DNA of 58,391 nt from Paracoccaceae bacterium (GTDB lineage: Bacteria > Pseudomonadota > Alphaproteobacteria > Rhodobacterales > Rhodobacteraceae). The stretch's first letter is position 1. The number at the start of each line of letters is the position of its first letter. A program made the translations under genes and the position numbers. Shown in pieces: positions 26,736-37,265 of this stretch. The stretch spans positions 1 through 58,391 of the forward strand of contig DOOI01000091.1 of NCBI GenBank assembly GCA_003512825.1, given 5' to 3'. The notes beneath the pieces are model-generated. The model was not told where the DNA came from, did not search any database, and was given only the letters and a program-made list of their open reading frames with translations.

Positions 26736-27455
26736 ATGAGCGAGAAAACCAACCATCCGTCTGGCGCGCCTTGGCGCAATTTCTATGGCCGCATCCACGG
26801 CAAGACTCTGCGGGACCGTCAAAAGCGGCTGGTGGAAGATGTATTGCCACGCCTGTCACCGGGGCCTGTATCGGTGGACGAGAACCCGGAGCGGCGGGCG
26901 GTGGATTTGTCGGGGTTATTTCCGGGGCGGCAGCTGTGGCTTGAAGTGGGCTTTGGCGGCGGTGAGCATATGGCGCATATGGCGCAAACCCATCCAGAGG
27001 CGGGCATCATCGGGTGCGAACCCTTCTTGAATGGCGTCGCCATGGCTTTGGCCAAGATCGAAGATGAAGGGCTGGAAAAAGACATCCGCATTCATGCTTG
27101 GGACGTTCGAGAGTTGTTTGAGGTCACGGCAGCAGAGATTTTCGACAAAGCGTTTTTGCTTTACCCTGATCCATGGCCGAAAGCGCGCCACCATCGTCGA
27201 CGGTTCGTGACGCCAGAGCATTTGGAGCCATTGCATCGAGCCTTGAAGCCCGGAGCGGAGTTTCGCGTTGCGACAGACATTCCGGATTATGTGCGCCAAA
27301 CCTTGGAAGAGGTGCCAAAGGCCGGGTTTGAATGGCTGGCAGAGGGGCCACAGGACTGGCGTCGCCCGTGGAGTGATTGGATTTCAACACGCTATGAGCA
27401 AAAGGCGTTGCGCGAAGGCCGCGTGCCACATTACCTGACTTTCCGGCGAATTTGA
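26736..27455 (+). CDS. trmB: tRNA (guanine-N7-)-methyltransferase
   Basis: SAM-dependent methylation of G46 in tRNA. 239 residues with the SAM loop LEVGFGGGEH, the conserved LLYPDPWPKARHHRRRFV motif with its catalytic Asp, and the C-terminal STRYEQKAL substrate motif. TAGGAGG precedes the ATG. Its location after metK is usual in Rhodobacteraceae and fits shared methyl-donor metabolism. Confidence 0.96.
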   Translation: MSEKTNHPSGAPWRNFYGRIHGKTLRDRQKRLVEDVLPRLSPGPVSVDENPERRAVDLSGLFPGRQLWLEVGFGGGEHMAHMAQTHPEAGIIGCEPFLNGVAMALAKIEDEGLEKDIRIHAWDVRELFEVTAAEIFDKAFLLYPDPWPKARHHRRRFVTPEHLEPLHRALKPGAEFRVATDIPDYVRQTLEEVPKAGFEWLAEGPQDWRRPWSDWISTRYEQKALREGRVPHYLTFRRI

Positions 27456-27565
27456 CCCAGATTAACGGGCTCTAGCGCCGGAAGAGCGCGGAAACGACCT
27501 CGGAACGCCGCTTTCGGCAAAGAGGCTTTGCGCGCGGCGATTCACGGTCGGGTCAGGAGGACCCA

Positions 27566-28783
27566 ATGGCCGCGACACGACATATCCCGGTTTGGCTCCG
27601 CCATGCGCCGATGCCAAGCGTGCGCGGTTTTGCGATGTTACAGGGTTTTGAGGCGATCACGCGGGGCATGTTGGTCTCTGTGTTGCCGTTGGAAATGTAT
27701 CGCGCGCTGGGCGACGCGGCGACGGTGAGCCGGGTCTATTTCTTTGTTGGCTTGCTCTCGCTGTTTGGTGGTTTGATGGTGCCTTGGGCCGCGCGGTTTA
27801 TGCCGCGACGCTGGCTCTACACCTCTGGGGGATTTCTGTATGTTCTTGGAGCGGGTGCGACGATTTTTGGCGGCACAGATTGGATTGTGGCCACAGTCTT
27901 GGTCAACACACTTGCGACTGTCATTACCTTCGTGTGTTTCAATGCCTATGTGCTGGATTACATCGCCAAGCAAGATCTCAGTCGCTGTGAGTCGACGCGG
28001 ATGTTCTATTCAGCCCTTGGGTGGACTGTTGGGCCGATTTTTGGAGTTTTCCTGCTGGATTGGTGGCGGCCGCTGCCATTCTTGATCTCGGGACTTGCGG
28101 CGTTTGGGTTATTGGCGACGTTTTGGTATTTGCGCTTGGGCAACGGAAAGCTGATTTCCAAGGCCCGTGGACCAGCCCCAAATCCGCTTGCGTTCTTGCG
28201 GCGGTTTTTTCAGCAGCCTCGGTTGATTGCGGGATGGTTATTTGCCGTGATCCGATCATGCGGATGGTGGGTTTATGTGGTATACCTGCCAATTTTTGCG
28301 GTCGAGTATGGCTTGGGCGATCAAGTGGGTGGCATTGTGCTGTCGATCACCAATGGCACTTTGTTTTTGACGCCGCTGATGCTGCGGGTGATCCAGCGCA
28401 CCACCATTCGGGCGACGGTTCGTTTAGGCTTTTTGGCGTCGGGGGGGCTGTTTCTATTGGCGGGCTTGGGGGAGTGGATGCCTTGGTGGGGCGTGGCTGC
28501 CGCGATGGCGGGGTCGTGGTTCCTCATCTTGCTTGATGTGACGGGGGGGCTGCCGTTCTTGATGGCAGTCAAACCGTCGGAACGCACCGAAATGTCGGCA
28601 GTCTATTCCTCGTTCCGAGATGTATCGGGAATATTGACGCCGGGTGTGGCTTGGGCGGTTTTGTTGGTGGCACCCATCACCGGGGTGTTTGTGGCCTGCG
28701 GTTTTGGTCTTTGGGCTGCATGGGGGATCGCAGGCACATTGCATCCCCGGTTGGGCCGGGGGCGCATGAAGCTTGATGTATAG
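27566..28783 (+). CDS. Major facilitator superfamily transporter
   Basis: 405-residue hydrophobic protein with about 12 predicted membrane spans in two halves separated by a basic loop around residue 200 (ISKARGPAPNPLAFLRRFF). No strong drug-transporter motif A is seen; a conserved SSFRDVSGILTPG segment lies late in the second half. Substrate unknown. ATG 27566 follows AGGAGG. The gene ends four bases from the convergent TerB-like gene. Confidence 0.8.
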   Translation: MAATRHIPVWLRHAPMPSVRGFAMLQGFEAITRGMLVSVLPLEMYRALGDAATVSRVYFFVGLLSLFGGLMVPWAARFMPRRWLYTSGGFLYVLGAGATIFGGTDWIVATVLVNTLATVITFVCFNAYVLDYIAKQDLSRCESTRMFYSALGWTVGPIFGVFLLDWWRPLPFLISGLAAFGLLATFWYLRLGNGKLISKARGPAPNPLAFLRRFFQQPRLIAGWLFAVIRSCGWWVYVVYLPIFAVEYGLGDQVGGIVLSITNGTLFLTPLMLRVIQRTTIRATVRLGFLASGGLFLLAGLGEWMPWWGVAAAMAGSWFLILLDVTGGLPFLMAVKPSERTEMSAVYSSFRDVSGILTPGVAWAVLLVAPITGVFVACGFGLWAAWGIAGTLHPRLGRGRMKLDV

Positions 28784-28786
28784 TCT

Positions 28787-29212
28787 TTAGCCGCGCATAT
28801 GGCGCGCCCGCGCGCCGCGCTCGATGGCTGCGGCATGAAGACGGTCGATATCCAACTCATAGCGGATCTCTTCCAGAAGGCGCAGTTCAGCCTCGCGAAG
28901 AGTGCCATCCGACGCAGCGACATCGCAGGCAAGGGCATAGGCCGTTTCAAAGAGCCGCTGAGGAAGGTTGTCGCGGATCAGTCCAAAGAGGGCATCGAGG
29001 CCCTCTTCTTCGGCGAAGAGGTCTTGCACGGTTTGGGACATCACGCGCATGCGGTCGATGTCATAATTGGCAAAAATCGGCAGGTTGTTTACGGCACCTT
29101 CGATCTTGAGCAATTCGGCGGTGCGGACTTGTTCATCGGAGAGCGAGACCGCGATCATCAGTGCCACAAGGCAATCTTGCGGGCTGAGTGAGTGGGGAGG
29201 GGCTTGTGTCAT
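28787..29212 (-). CDS. TerB-like (tellurite resistance family) protein
   Basis: 141-residue all-helical protein. The core MIAVSLSDEQVRTAELLKIE and DVAASDGTLREAELRLLEEI show the paired acidic metal-binding motifs of the TerB/DjlA-N fold. Such proteins bind divalent metal and sit near membranes; a real tellurite link is not implied without other ter genes, and none are here. Divergent from lysK. Confidence 0.78.
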   Translation of the reverse strand: MTQAPPHSLSPQDCLVALMIAVSLSDEQVRTAELLKIEGAVNNLPIFANYDIDRMRVMSQTVQDLFAEEEGLDALFGLIRDNLPQRLFETAYALACDVAASDGTLREAELRLLEEIRYELDIDRLHAAAIERGARARHMRG

Positions 29213-29340
29213 TATGCTCTCGATCTTGTTTGGGTTTCCCTGAGATTATTGACGCCCTGCCCCCCGTTCAATAGGAAGCGGCGTCTGGATCGCATTTAGA
29301 GTGCGAACAGTGACCATTCATTGATGAACTGGAGAGTGAC

Positions 29341-30993
29341 ATGTCGAGCTTGCGTGATGCGGCCCTGAAATCCAAGGCTTGGCCTTTTGAAGAGGCACGC
29401 GCGCTGGCGAAACGGTTTGAGAAGGCTCCGCCTGAAAAGGGTTATGTCTTGTTTGAAACGGGATATGGCCCCTCGGGATTGCCGCATATCGGCACTTTCG
29501 GCGAGGTGGCGCGCACGACAATGATCCGGCGCGCCTTTGAGATGATTTCGGATATTCCGACGCGGCTTATCTGTTTCTCGGACGATATGGACGGGATGCG
29601 GAAGGTGCCGGACAATGTGCCGATGCAGGAAATGCTGTATGAGAACCTGCAAAAGCCACTGACGTCTGTTCCGGATCCTTTTGGCCAGTTCGACAGTTTT
29701 GGTGGGCATAACAACGCGATGCTGCGGCGTTTCCTCGATACGTTCGGGTTTGAATACGAGTTCATCAGCGCGACAGAATTCTATAAGTCCGGGCAGTTTG
29801 ATGCAACGCTGTTGCGTGCTGCCGAGCGCTATGACGCCATTATGAAGGTCATGTTGGCCAGTCTGCGCGAAGAGCGTCAACAGACCTATTCGTGCTTCTT
29901 GCCGATCCATCCCGAAACCGGGCGGGTGCTTTACGTGCCTATGAAAGAGGTCAATGCCAAGGACGGCACGATCACTTTTGACGATGAAACAGGCCGGGAA
30001 TGGACGCTGCCGCTCACCGGAGGGCAGGTGAAATTACAATGGAAGCCAGATTTTGGCGCACGTTGGGCGGCGTTGGATGTCGATTTTGAAATGTACGGCA
30101 AAGATCACTCCACCAACACGCCGATCTACGACAAGATTTGCGAGATCTTGGGGGGGCGGAAGCCCAATCACTTCACCTATGAACTGTTCTTGGATGCCGA
30201 AGGGCAAAAGATTTCCAAGTCCAAAGGCAATGGTTTGACGATTGACGAATGGCTGACTTATGCGGCCTCGGAGTCGCTGGGCTATTTCATGTATCAAAAA
30301 CCAAAGACGGCTAAGCGCATGTGGTGGGATGTCATCCCCAAGGCTGTGGATGAATATCACCAACAATTGCGTGCCTATCCGACTCAGACCCCAGAGCAGC
30401 AGGTAGATAATCCGGTCTGGCATATTCACGGTGGTGAACCACCCGTGAGCGGGATGGTGGTGCCTTTTGCGATGTTGTTGAACCTTGCAAGCGCTGCGGG
30501 CGCTGAGGACAAGGCCAATCTGTGGGGCTTTTTGAAGCGCTATGCGCCTGAAGCGAGCCCGGAAACCCATCCCGATCTGGATGCGGCGACGGGATACGCC
30601 GTGCGCTACTACCAAGACAAGGTGAAGCCGAACAAGGTTTTCCGCGCTCCCGATGAGAAGGAACGTGCGGCGATGCAAGCCTTGGTGGCGGCGCTAAAGG
30701 ATTCAAGTGGAACGGTGGCTTTGGAGTTGATCGCGCGCAAGAATGCGGAGGCAGGACAAGCCGATGCAGTATTGCCAATGGTTGATTGGCAAAATGATGA
30801 GTTTTTGCAGTCTATCATTTTTGCGGTGGGCAAAGTGCACGGCTTTGAGCCGCTGCGAGATTGGTTCAAGGCGCTCTATGAGGTATTGCTTGGATCCTCG
30901 GATGGTCCGCGTTTTGGCGGGTTTATCGCGCTCTATGGCCTCGACGAGTCGATTGCTTTGATCGAAAAAGGCTTGGACGGCGCTTTGATCTAA
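29341..30993 (+). CDS. lysK: Lysyl-tRNA synthetase, class I
   Basis: Charges tRNA-Lys. 550 residues of the class I type used by archaea and many alphaproteobacteria. The HIGH-like motif is PHIGT (in [13 protein letters not shown]) and the KMSKS motif is [12 protein letters not shown] 29341 follows GGAGAG. It is most likely the only LysRS of this organism (inference). ttcA follows 36 bases later on the same strand. Confidence 0.96.
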   Translation: MSSLRDAALKSKAWPFEEARALAKRFEKAPPEKGYVLFETGYGPSGLPHIGTFGEVARTTMIRRAFEMISDIPTRLICFSDDMDGMRKVPDNVPMQEMLYENLQKPLTSVPDPFGQFDSFGGHNNAMLRRFLDTFGFEYEFISATEFYKSGQFDATLLRAAERYDAIMKVMLASLREERQQTYSCFLPIHPETGRVLYVPMKEVNAKDGTITFDDETGREWTLPLTGGQVKLQWKPDFGARWAALDVDFEMYGKDHSTNTPIYDKICEILGGRKPNHFTYELFLDAEGQKISKSKGNGLTIDEWLTYAASESLGYFMYQKPKTAKRMWWDVIPKAVDEYHQQLRAYPTQTPEQQVDNPVWHIHGGEPPVSGMVVPFAMLLNLASAAGAEDKANLWGFLKRYAPEASPETHPDLDAATGYAVRYYQDKVKPNKVFRAPDEKERAAMQALVAALKDSSGTVALELIARKNAEAGQADAVLPMVDWQNDEFLQSIIFAVGKVHGFEPLRDWFKALYEVLLGSSDGPRFGGFIALYGLDESIALIEKGLDGALI

Positions 30994-31029
30994 TCCTCGC
31001 GTTTCCATTAGCCTCCCGAAAGGACCGCC

Positions 31030-31899
31030 ATGTTGGATGATCTTGACGATATTCATGCGCTCTTTCATGGGGCACCAAAAACCACGGAGTTCAAGAAGCT
31101 TCGCAAGCGGATTGTGCAAGATGTCCGTGAAGCGATTGAACGATATGGAATGATCGAGCGTGGCGCCAAGTGGTTGGTGTGTTTGTCTGGCGGTAAAGAC
31201 AGTTACACGATGTTGGCAGTGCTGCATGAATTGCAGTGGCGCGGGCTGTTGCCAGTGGAATTGCTCGCGTGCAACCTTGATCAGGGTCAACCCGGATTTC
31301 CCGCGACGGTGCTGCCGGAGTTTCTTGAGAAGATGGGCGTGCCTCATCGCATCGAGTATCAGGACACCTATTCGATTGTGATGGATAAGGTTCCACAGGG
31401 GCGCACGTTTTGTGCGCTTTGTTCGCGGCTTCGGCGGGGTAACCTATATCGAATCGCACGCGAAGAGGGGTGTTCGGCAGTCGTTTTGGGGCATCATCGT
31501 GATGATATTCTTGAGACGTTTTTCCTCAACCTCTTTCATGGTGGGCGAGTGGCGACGATGCCGCCAAAGTTGGTGAACGAAGAGGGAGACCTTTTTGTGT
31601 ATCGTCCCTTGGCCCATGTCGCGGAAGTGGATTGCGAGAAATTTGCCTCTGCGATGCAGTACCCGATCATTCCCTGCGATCTATGCGGTTCACAAGATGG
31701 TTTGCAGCGGCAGCAAGTGAAGGGAATCATTGATGAATGGGAGCGCCGTAGCCCCGGCCGTCGGCAAAAGATGTTCCGCGCTTTGATGAATGTACGCCCG
31801 TCTCATATGCTCGATCCGGCCTTGTTCGACTTTCAGGGGCTGATGCGCGGGAAAGTCGAATTTGATGCAAATGATCCCGAAGCTCCACGTCTGCGTTAA
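31030..31899 (+). CDS. ttcA: tRNA 2-thiocytidine(32) synthetase
   Basis: ATP- and Fe-S-dependent thiolation of C32 in tRNA. 289 residues: PP-loop S53-GGKDS-58, Fe-S/catalytic cysteines C128-x2-C131 ([11 protein letters not shown]), and a further conserved PCDLCGSQ. The [16 protein letters not shown] motif is typical. AAAGGA precedes the ATG. It may be co-transcribed with lysK, which would pair two tRNA functions. Confidence 0.95.
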   Translation: MLDDLDDIHALFHGAPKTTEFKKLRKRIVQDVREAIERYGMIERGAKWLVCLSGGKDSYTMLAVLHELQWRGLLPVELLACNLDQGQPGFPATVLPEFLEKMGVPHRIEYQDTYSIVMDKVPQGRTFCALCSRLRRGNLYRIAREEGCSAVVLGHHRDDILETFFLNLFHGGRVATMPPKLVNEEGDLFVYRPLAHVAEVDCEKFASAMQYPIIPCDLCGSQDGLQRQQVKGIIDEWERRSPGRRQKMFRALMNVRPSHMLDPALFDFQGLMRGKVEFDANDPEAPRLR

Positions 31900-31959
31900 C
31901 GTGCGGTAGAGGAAATAGCCCTACCCCTTGTCCCGGAACAAAACGGGAAGAGGTGACGC

Positions 31960-33465
31960 ATGCGTCTCTTGCAGTCAGACAGTCTAAGCCAAGTGCTGAA
32001 CGTCCTGCGGCGCATCATGGACGGCCCGCAAATGCTTGCCTTTCTGCCTGCGGCTGTATTGGCGGCGTTTTGGCTTGGGGGCGAAGGCTGGCTCTTGGCT
32101 GTGGCACTCGGCGTGCCTGTGCTCCATATCCTGTTGCCAAGTCTACCCGCTCCGGAGCTGTCAGAAAATGAGACCCCGTCAGGTGTGATTGAGGGCACCT
32201 TGCGACGCTGCGAGGCGCGAAAGCTGTCAGCGGTGGTGTTTTTGATCGAGCTGGATGATTACGCACTCTTGCTTGATCGACACGGGCAGTTTGCTGCGGA
32301 TCATGTCGTGGGCCAAAGTAGCAACCGACTGCGTCAAGCGCTGCGTTCCGGGGATCATGTGCTGCCCATCGAAGGGGGGCGGTTGTGTATCGTGACCGCA
32401 CCTGAGCGCAAAATGGACCTAGAGGCGGCAATTTTGATTGCTGGGCGGATGCAGCAAGCCGTGGAAGAGCCAATCACGCTGGATTCGGCGTCGATCTATA
32501 TGTCTTGTTCCGTTGGATTTTGTTTGACGAACCGTAATCCCGGGGAGGGGGCCCCTGCACTTTATGAGGCGGCAGAGGCCGCGCTCTCGGAGGCGCGTCA
32601 GAATGCGCCGTCGGCTATTCGCGCACATACGCGAGGTATGCAAAGCGATCGGGCGCAGCGCAGCCTGTTGTCGGCAGAAGCAGCGGAAGCCTTGGAAAAT
32701 GGGCAAATTAGGCCTTGGTTTCAGCCGCAAGTGTCAACGGAAACGAGGCAAGTGACGGGCTTTGAGGCTTTGGCACGCTGGGTGCATCCGGAGCGTGGGC
32801 TGATTTCTCCCGCAGAGTTTCTGCCAGCCCTTGAGGAAGCTGGACTGATGGCACGCTTGGGAGAAATCATGCGGCGGGAGGCGATGAAGGCCCTGCGCGC
32901 TTGGGACGCGGCCAATCTGGGGGTGCCTGCGGTAGGAGTGAATTTCTCGCCAATGGAGTTGCGCGACCCCGGTTTGGTCGATCGGATCCGCTGGGAGTTG
33001 GATCAGTTTGATCTGGAAGCGGAGCGGTTGATCATCGAAGTGTTGGAGACTGTGATCGCGGCGTCACCATATGACTCGGTAACCCGAAATATCAATGGGT
33101 TGGCGCGAATGGGGTGTCCGATTGATCTGGATGATTTCGGAACGGGCCATGCCTCGATTTCTTCGCTTCGCCGCTTTGCTGCGCGACGCATAAAGATTGA
33201 TCGATCCTTCGTGATGAAGGTGGACCGAGATGCAGATCAGCAACGGATGGTTTCGGCGATCCTGACAATGGCGGAGCGATTGGATCTGGATACTTTAGCA
33301 GAGGGTGTGGAAACGTTGGGCGAACAAGTAATGCTCGCACAGCTCGGTTGTCGCCATGTGCAAGGCTTTGGAATTGGGCGGCCAATGCCTTTGGAGCAGG
33401 TGCCAGAATGGATGAAGGCCTATGACGCACGCCGCGAGATGACGCCGATAATCCGAAAGGCCTAA
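31960..33465 (+). CDS. Cyclic di-GMP phosphodiesterase (EAL) with degenerate GGDEF domain
   Basis: 501 residues: two N-terminal membrane segments (about 26-60), a GGDEF-like domain (about 75-220) where the active loop reads IEGGRL, so cyclase activity is unlikely, and an EAL domain (about 240-490). The EAL signature FEALARW (E269), VNFSPMEL, EVLET, DLDDFGTGHAS, KIDRSFV, EGVET and QGFGIGRPM keep the residues needed for c-di-GMP hydrolysis. Predicted to lower c-di-GMP at the inner membrane, affecting motility or biofilm. AAGAGGTG precedes the ATG. Confidence 0.92.
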   Translation: MRLLQSDSLSQVLNVLRRIMDGPQMLAFLPAAVLAAFWLGGEGWLLAVALGVPVLHILLPSLPAPELSENETPSGVIEGTLRRCEARKLSAVVFLIELDDYALLLDRHGQFAADHVVGQSSNRLRQALRSGDHVLPIEGGRLCIVTAPERKMDLEAAILIAGRMQQAVEEPITLDSASIYMSCSVGFCLTNRNPGEGAPALYEAAEAALSEARQNAPSAIRAHTRGMQSDRAQRSLLSAEAAEALENGQIRPWFQPQVSTETRQVTGFEALARWVHPERGLISPAEFLPALEEAGLMARLGEIMRREAMKALRAWDAANLGVPAVGVNFSPMELRDPGLVDRIRWELDQFDLEAERLIIEVLETVIAASPYDSVTRNINGLARMGCPIDLDDFGTGHASISSLRRFAARRIKIDRSFVMKVDRDADQQRMVSAILTMAERLDLDTLAEGVETLGEQVMLAQLGCRHVQGFGIGRPMPLEQVPEWMKAYDARREMTPIIRKA

Positions 33466-33546
33466 GCGATGATCCGGCTGAAAAAGGAACTGCGTGGTGG
33501 CGTCCTTCTTGGTGTCTTGCAGCGATACAAGAGTTGAAAAAGAGAA

Positions 33547-33568
33547 TTTCACTGCCAAATGAGTGAAA
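33547..33568. promoter_or_regulatory. Inverted repeat in the EAL-yidC gap
   Basis: TTTCACT (33547-33553) and AGTGAAA (33562-33568) are exact arms around eight bases in the 221-base gap 33466-33686. It could be an operator or a hairpin. The gap contains neither rpmH nor rnpA, which usually precede yidC. Confidence 0.35.
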
Positions 33569-33686
33569 CTATCGAGATGAGTTAGGGGTGCGGACGAGGA
33601 CGGGTCCGAATCTGCTTGACCTTTGGGGGTCCGTTCTGTTGAACCACCGCTGACCTCCCCAAGGCTTGCACGGAAGTATACCCGCG

Positions 33687-35561
33687 ATGGAAGATCAGAA
33701 TAAGAACCTAATCCTGGCCACGGCATTGAGCTTTGTGGTGATCCTCGTATGGTTTTTCCTATTCCCGCCCCCTGAACCCGCAGTGACGGCAGATCCTGCC
33801 GCGGTGGTTGCCACGGATGGCAGTGCGGCTGCACCCGTGGCTTCAGTGAACACGCCGTCGTCGGATGCCGCGGCCTCTCCTCAGACAGCGGTTGAGACCT
33901 TGGCGGCTGCGCCTCGGGTCGAGATTGAGACGCCACGCCTCAAGGGCTCGCTCTCTTTGCTGGGCGGACGGATTGACGACATCCGGCTGAAAGATTTCCG
34001 CGAGACCTTGGATGAGGGCTCGGATATTGTGACGGTGATGGCGCCTTTGGGCAGCGATCACGCTTATTATGCGCTTTATGGCTGGGCTCCGGGGGCGTCG
34101 ATGGCGGCCAGCGATGTGCCTGGGCCGAATACAGAATGGACGCTCGCAGAAGGGAGCGCCCTGACCCCGGCGACACCGGTAACGATTGCTTGGGAAAATG
34201 GTAAGGGACTGACGTTCCGTCGCACTATTTCGGTTGATGACAACTTCCTGTTCACGATCACGCAAAGCGTAACGAATACCGGCACAGCGGAAGCCAATTT
34301 GGCGCCTTATGGCGTTTTGGTGCGGCACGGGCAGCCAAAAAACCTTAAGAAATTCTTCATTCTGCATGAGGGTGCCATCTCGATGTCGGATGGAACACTG
34401 GCAGAGTTGAGCTATTCGGATGTTGAAAAGCTGGACCTCAACGAACGCGAAGGTGTGCCTGCGGAAGTCGTGCAGGTCACGACGGCTGGCTGGGTCGGGT
34501 TTACCGATCATTTCTGGATGTCGACGCTCGTTCCGGATGCCGATGCGGCTTTCAAGTCGGTTGTGAAATTCGACACGGCGCGCAACCTTTACCAAGCTGA
34601 AGCGGTCATGGCGACGCGGGCCGTCGCAGCCGGGGCGACGGATACCGTTACGACACGGCTCTTTGTTGGGGCCAAGGAATGGGAAACGATCCGCGCTTAT
34701 CAGAATGACAGCGGGATTGATCGGTTCCTTGATTCGATTGATTGGGGTTGGTTCTTCTTTCTGACAAAGCCGATTTTTGCAGTTTTGCATTGGTTCAATG
34801 TTGCCTTGAGAGATCTGGGTGTGCCCGGTTCGATGGGCTGGGCGATTATCGGTCTGACATTGGTCATCAAGGCGCTCGTATTCCCGCTGGCTTATAAGTC
34901 CTATTCTTCGATGGCGAAGATGAAAGAACTTCAGCCAGAGATGGAAAAGCTGAAAGAGCGGGTCGGTGATGATCGGCAGCGTCTGCAAAAGGAAATGATG
35001 GAGCTTTACAAGCGCGAGAAGGTAAACCCCGCTGCGGGCTGCTTGCCGATCTTGTTGCAGATCCCGATTTTCTTTTCGCTCTACAAGGTGATCTTCGTCA
35101 CGCTTGAATTGCGGCATGCGCCTTGGATCGGCTGGATCAAGGATTTGTCTGCGCCTGATCCGACCTCTATTTTGAACCTGTTTGGCTTGCTTCCCTATGC
35201 GACGCCCAGCCCCGATAGCTTCTTGGCAATTATTTCATTGGGCGTTTTGCCAATCTTGTTGGGGATTTCCATGTGGTTGCAGCAAAAGCTGAACCCAGCA
35301 CCCACGGATGCGATGCAGGCGCAAATCTTTGCGTGGATGCCTTGGATTTTCATGTTCATGCTCGGTACGTTTGCATCTGGTTTGGTCATCTACTGGATTG
35401 CGAACAACACGATCACTTTCACGCAGCAGTATCTTATCATGCGGAGCCATGGGTACCGGCCTGATGTCTTCGATAACATCCGCAAAAGCTTTAAGAAGAA
35501 GCCGAAAATTGATGGTGCAGCGGTGAAACCTCCGGCTCAAAGGGGTGGTAAGGGTAAATGA
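33687..35561 (+). CDS. yidC: Membrane protein insertase YidC
   Basis: Inserts and folds inner-membrane proteins with or without SecYEG. 624 residues: first membrane span (LILATALSFVVILVWFFLFP), a large periplasmic domain (about 60-355) and the conserved five-span core (about 360-600) with MAKMKELQPEMEKLKER in the coiled cytoplasmic loop and NPAAGCLPILLQIPIFFSLY. The C-terminal tail is basic (KSFKKKPK). ATG 33687 (MEDQNKN) is preferred over an in-frame TTG at 33666. It overlaps the MOSC gene by four bases. Confidence 0.96.
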   Translation: MEDQNKNLILATALSFVVILVWFFLFPPPEPAVTADPAAVVATDGSAAAPVASVNTPSSDAAASPQTAVETLAAAPRVEIETPRLKGSLSLLGGRIDDIRLKDFRETLDEGSDIVTVMAPLGSDHAYYALYGWAPGASMAASDVPGPNTEWTLAEGSALTPATPVTIAWENGKGLTFRRTISVDDNFLFTITQSVTNTGTAEANLAPYGVLVRHGQPKNLKKFFILHEGAISMSDGTLAELSYSDVEKLDLNEREGVPAEVVQVTTAGWVGFTDHFWMSTLVPDADAAFKSVVKFDTARNLYQAEAVMATRAVAAGATDTVTTRLFVGAKEWETIRAYQNDSGIDRFLDSIDWGWFFFLTKPIFAVLHWFNVALRDLGVPGSMGWAIIGLTLVIKALVFPLAYKSYSSMAKMKELQPEMEKLKERVGDDRQRLQKEMMELYKREKVNPAAGCLPILLQIPIFFSLYKVIFVTLELRHAPWIGWIKDLSAPDPTSILNLFGLLPYATPSPDSFLAIISLGVLPILLGISMWLQQKLNPAPTDAMQAQIFAWMPWIFMFMLGTFASGLVIYWIANNTITFTQQYLIMRSHGYRPDVFDNIRKSFKKKPKIDGAAVKPPAQRGGKGK

Positions 35562-36304
35562 CCCTTACTCTTGCCGAAATTTGGCGCCATCCGATTAAGT
35601 CCCACGGGCGTGAGCTCGTGGGAAAGGCGCTTTTGGACGTTGGAAAATGCCTGCCCTATGATCGCCATTGGGCCGTGGCACACGAAGCATCGCGCGCGAG
35701 TGATGAACAATGGTCGCCCTGTGCAGCGTTTTCACGGGTTTCGAAGGCCCCACAGTTGATGGCGATTTCGGCGACGTTCGATGAAAAGGCTGGGCTGTTA
35801 ACGCTTACACACCCTCAACGGGAACCTTTGGTTTTTGATCCCGACCACGAGCCGCAGCGATTGATCGACTGGGTGCAGCCCTTGATGCCAGCTGATCGGG
35901 CGGCATCAGTGCGGGTGGTGCGGGTTCCGGGGCGCGGGATGACCGACACGGACTTCCCATCGATTTCATTAGCGGGGATGGCGTCGCATCGAGCGCTTGA
36001 AGGACGAATGGGGCGACCTCTGGCGAGGGGCCGATGGCGGGCAAACCTGTGGGTTGATGGGTTGGCGCCGTGGGAAGAGTTTGATTTGGTTGGCCGCGAA
36101 ATCCGGATAGGTGGTGCGCGGCTGGCCGTAGAAGAGCGGATCGTGCGATGCACGGCAACGATGGCTAATCCTGAGACGGGCTTGCGCGATGCGGATACGC
36201 TGGCGGCGCTTGAGGCAGGATATGGCCATACTGATTTTGGGGTCTATACGCGCGTTGTAGAGGCAGGGCCGATCCGCGCGGGCGACACGATGGAGATACT
36301 ATAA
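35558..36304 (+). CDS. MOSC-domain protein
   Basis: 248 residues. N-terminal beta-barrel segment ([16 protein letters not shown]) and a MOSC core with [11 protein letters not shown] and the conserved cysteine in [16 protein letters not shown], as in molybdenum-cofactor sulfurase C-terminal domains. Likely handles sulfur transfer or molybdenum-cofactor proteins; partner unknown. Overlaps yidC (ATGA) and engB (TAATG). The yidC-MOSC-engB order is conserved in Rhodobacterales. Confidence 0.88.
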   Translation: MTLTLAEIWRHPIKSHGRELVGKALLDVGKCLPYDRHWAVAHEASRASDEQWSPCAAFSRVSKAPQLMAISATFDEKAGLLTLTHPQREPLVFDPDHEPQRLIDWVQPLMPADRAASVRVVRVPGRGMTDTDFPSISLAGMASHRALEGRMGRPLARGRWRANLWVDGLAPWEEFDLVGREIRIGGARLAVEERIVRCTATMANPETGLRDADTLAALEAGYGHTDFGVYTRVVEAGPIRAGDTMEIL

Positions 36305-36957
36305 TGGAACAGCTGCCTTTTCCCTTGGCTGACGATCCGACAGAAGAAAATGTCGAATTTGGGCGGAAGCTTTTGACTGGAGAGGTGGAGTTCCTCAAAG
36401 GTGTCGTGGCGATGTCTGGATTGCCGCCTGCGGATCGGATGGAAGTGTGTTTTGCCGGGCGCTCCAACGTTGGGAAATCATCGTTGATTAATGCGTTGAC
36501 CGGGCGGCGGGCCTTGGCGCGTGCGTCGAACACGCCGGGGCGTACGCAGGAGATCAACTTTTTCACGGCAGGCGCTAGTCATTATCTGGTCGACCTTCCT
36601 GGTTATGGTTTTGCCAACGCGCCACTGGCTGTTGTGCAGAAGTGGCAAGCCCTGCTGAAGCAATATCTTTCGGGGCGGCCAACCTTGCGGCGCGCGTTTG
36701 TTTTGATTGACAGCCGACATGGTGTGAAAGCGGTGGATGATGAGATCATGACGCTGCTCGACCAATCGGCGGTGACCTTTCAAGCGGTTTTGACGAAGGT
36801 AGACAAAATCGGGGTCAAGGAACGAGAAGCGACGCTGGAGCAGGTGCGTGGGGCGCTGTCGAAGCATCCGGCTGCCTTTCCGGAACTGATCGTGACGTCG
36901 TCTGAGAAAGGCGAAGGCATCGCCACGTTGCGGGCCACGATCGCGACCCTCGCCTGA
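36304..36957 (+). CDS. engB: Ribosome biogenesis GTPase EngB/YsxC
   Basis: Essential GTPase for late large-subunit assembly. 217 residues with G1 ([14 protein letters not shown]), G2 region ([13 protein letters not shown]), G3 (DLPGYGFA), G4 (LTKVDKI) and G5 (TSSEKGEG). ATG 36304 overlaps the MOSC stop by one base. It ends the yidC group. Confidence 0.95.
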   Translation: MEQLPFPLADDPTEENVEFGRKLLTGEVEFLKGVVAMSGLPPADRMEVCFAGRSNVGKSSLINALTGRRALARASNTPGRTQEINFFTAGASHYLVDLPGYGFANAPLAVVQKWQALLKQYLSGRPTLRRAFVLIDSRHGVKAVDDEIMTLLDQSAVTFQAVLTKVDKIGVKEREATLEQVRGALSKHPAAFPELIVTSSEKGEGIATLRATIATLA

Positions 36958-37022
36958 CGTAGCCGCTTGCAACCGAGGCAGAGTTGCGCGAGGCTGGGGG
37001 AAGGTCTGCAAGGAGCGCGTGC

Positions 37023-37265
37023 ATGTTTCCCAGTTTGATTGGCACTGTCGTGATTGCAGGGATCGTGGGGTATCTGTCTGAAAAGACGGGGTTCACGCGC
37101 AACGGTATTCTGGCGTCGATCATCATCTGTGTTGGTGGAGCATTCCTGTTCTATTTCGTACGGATCATGTTTGGTTTGCGCTTTGGTCCACCGGGCATTG
37201 ATGCGATCCTATCGTCTATCGGGGCGCTGATTATTGTTCCCACGCATTGGAGGCGGGGAAAATGA
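37023..37265 (+). CDS. Small membrane protein
   Basis: 80 residues with two or three hydrophobic segments (IGTVVIAGIVGYL, ILASIIICVGGAFLFYFV, IDAILSSIGALIIV) in a layout like the GlsB/YeaQ/YmgE stress-protein family. AAGGAG precedes ATG 37023. The stop overlaps the next small membrane gene (ATGA), so the two are probably made together and could form a pair. Confidence 0.7.
   Translation: MFPSLIGTVVIAGIVGYLSEKTGFTRNGILASIIICVGGAFLFYFVRIMFGLRFGPPGIDAILSSIGALIIVPTHWRRGK

Noticed and set aside
33469..33537. 22-codon frame MIRLKKELRGGVLLGVLQRY.. right after the EAL gene, with AAAGG upstream
   Set aside because: Too short to judge, no family resemblance; not rpmH or rnpA. Kept out of the gene list.
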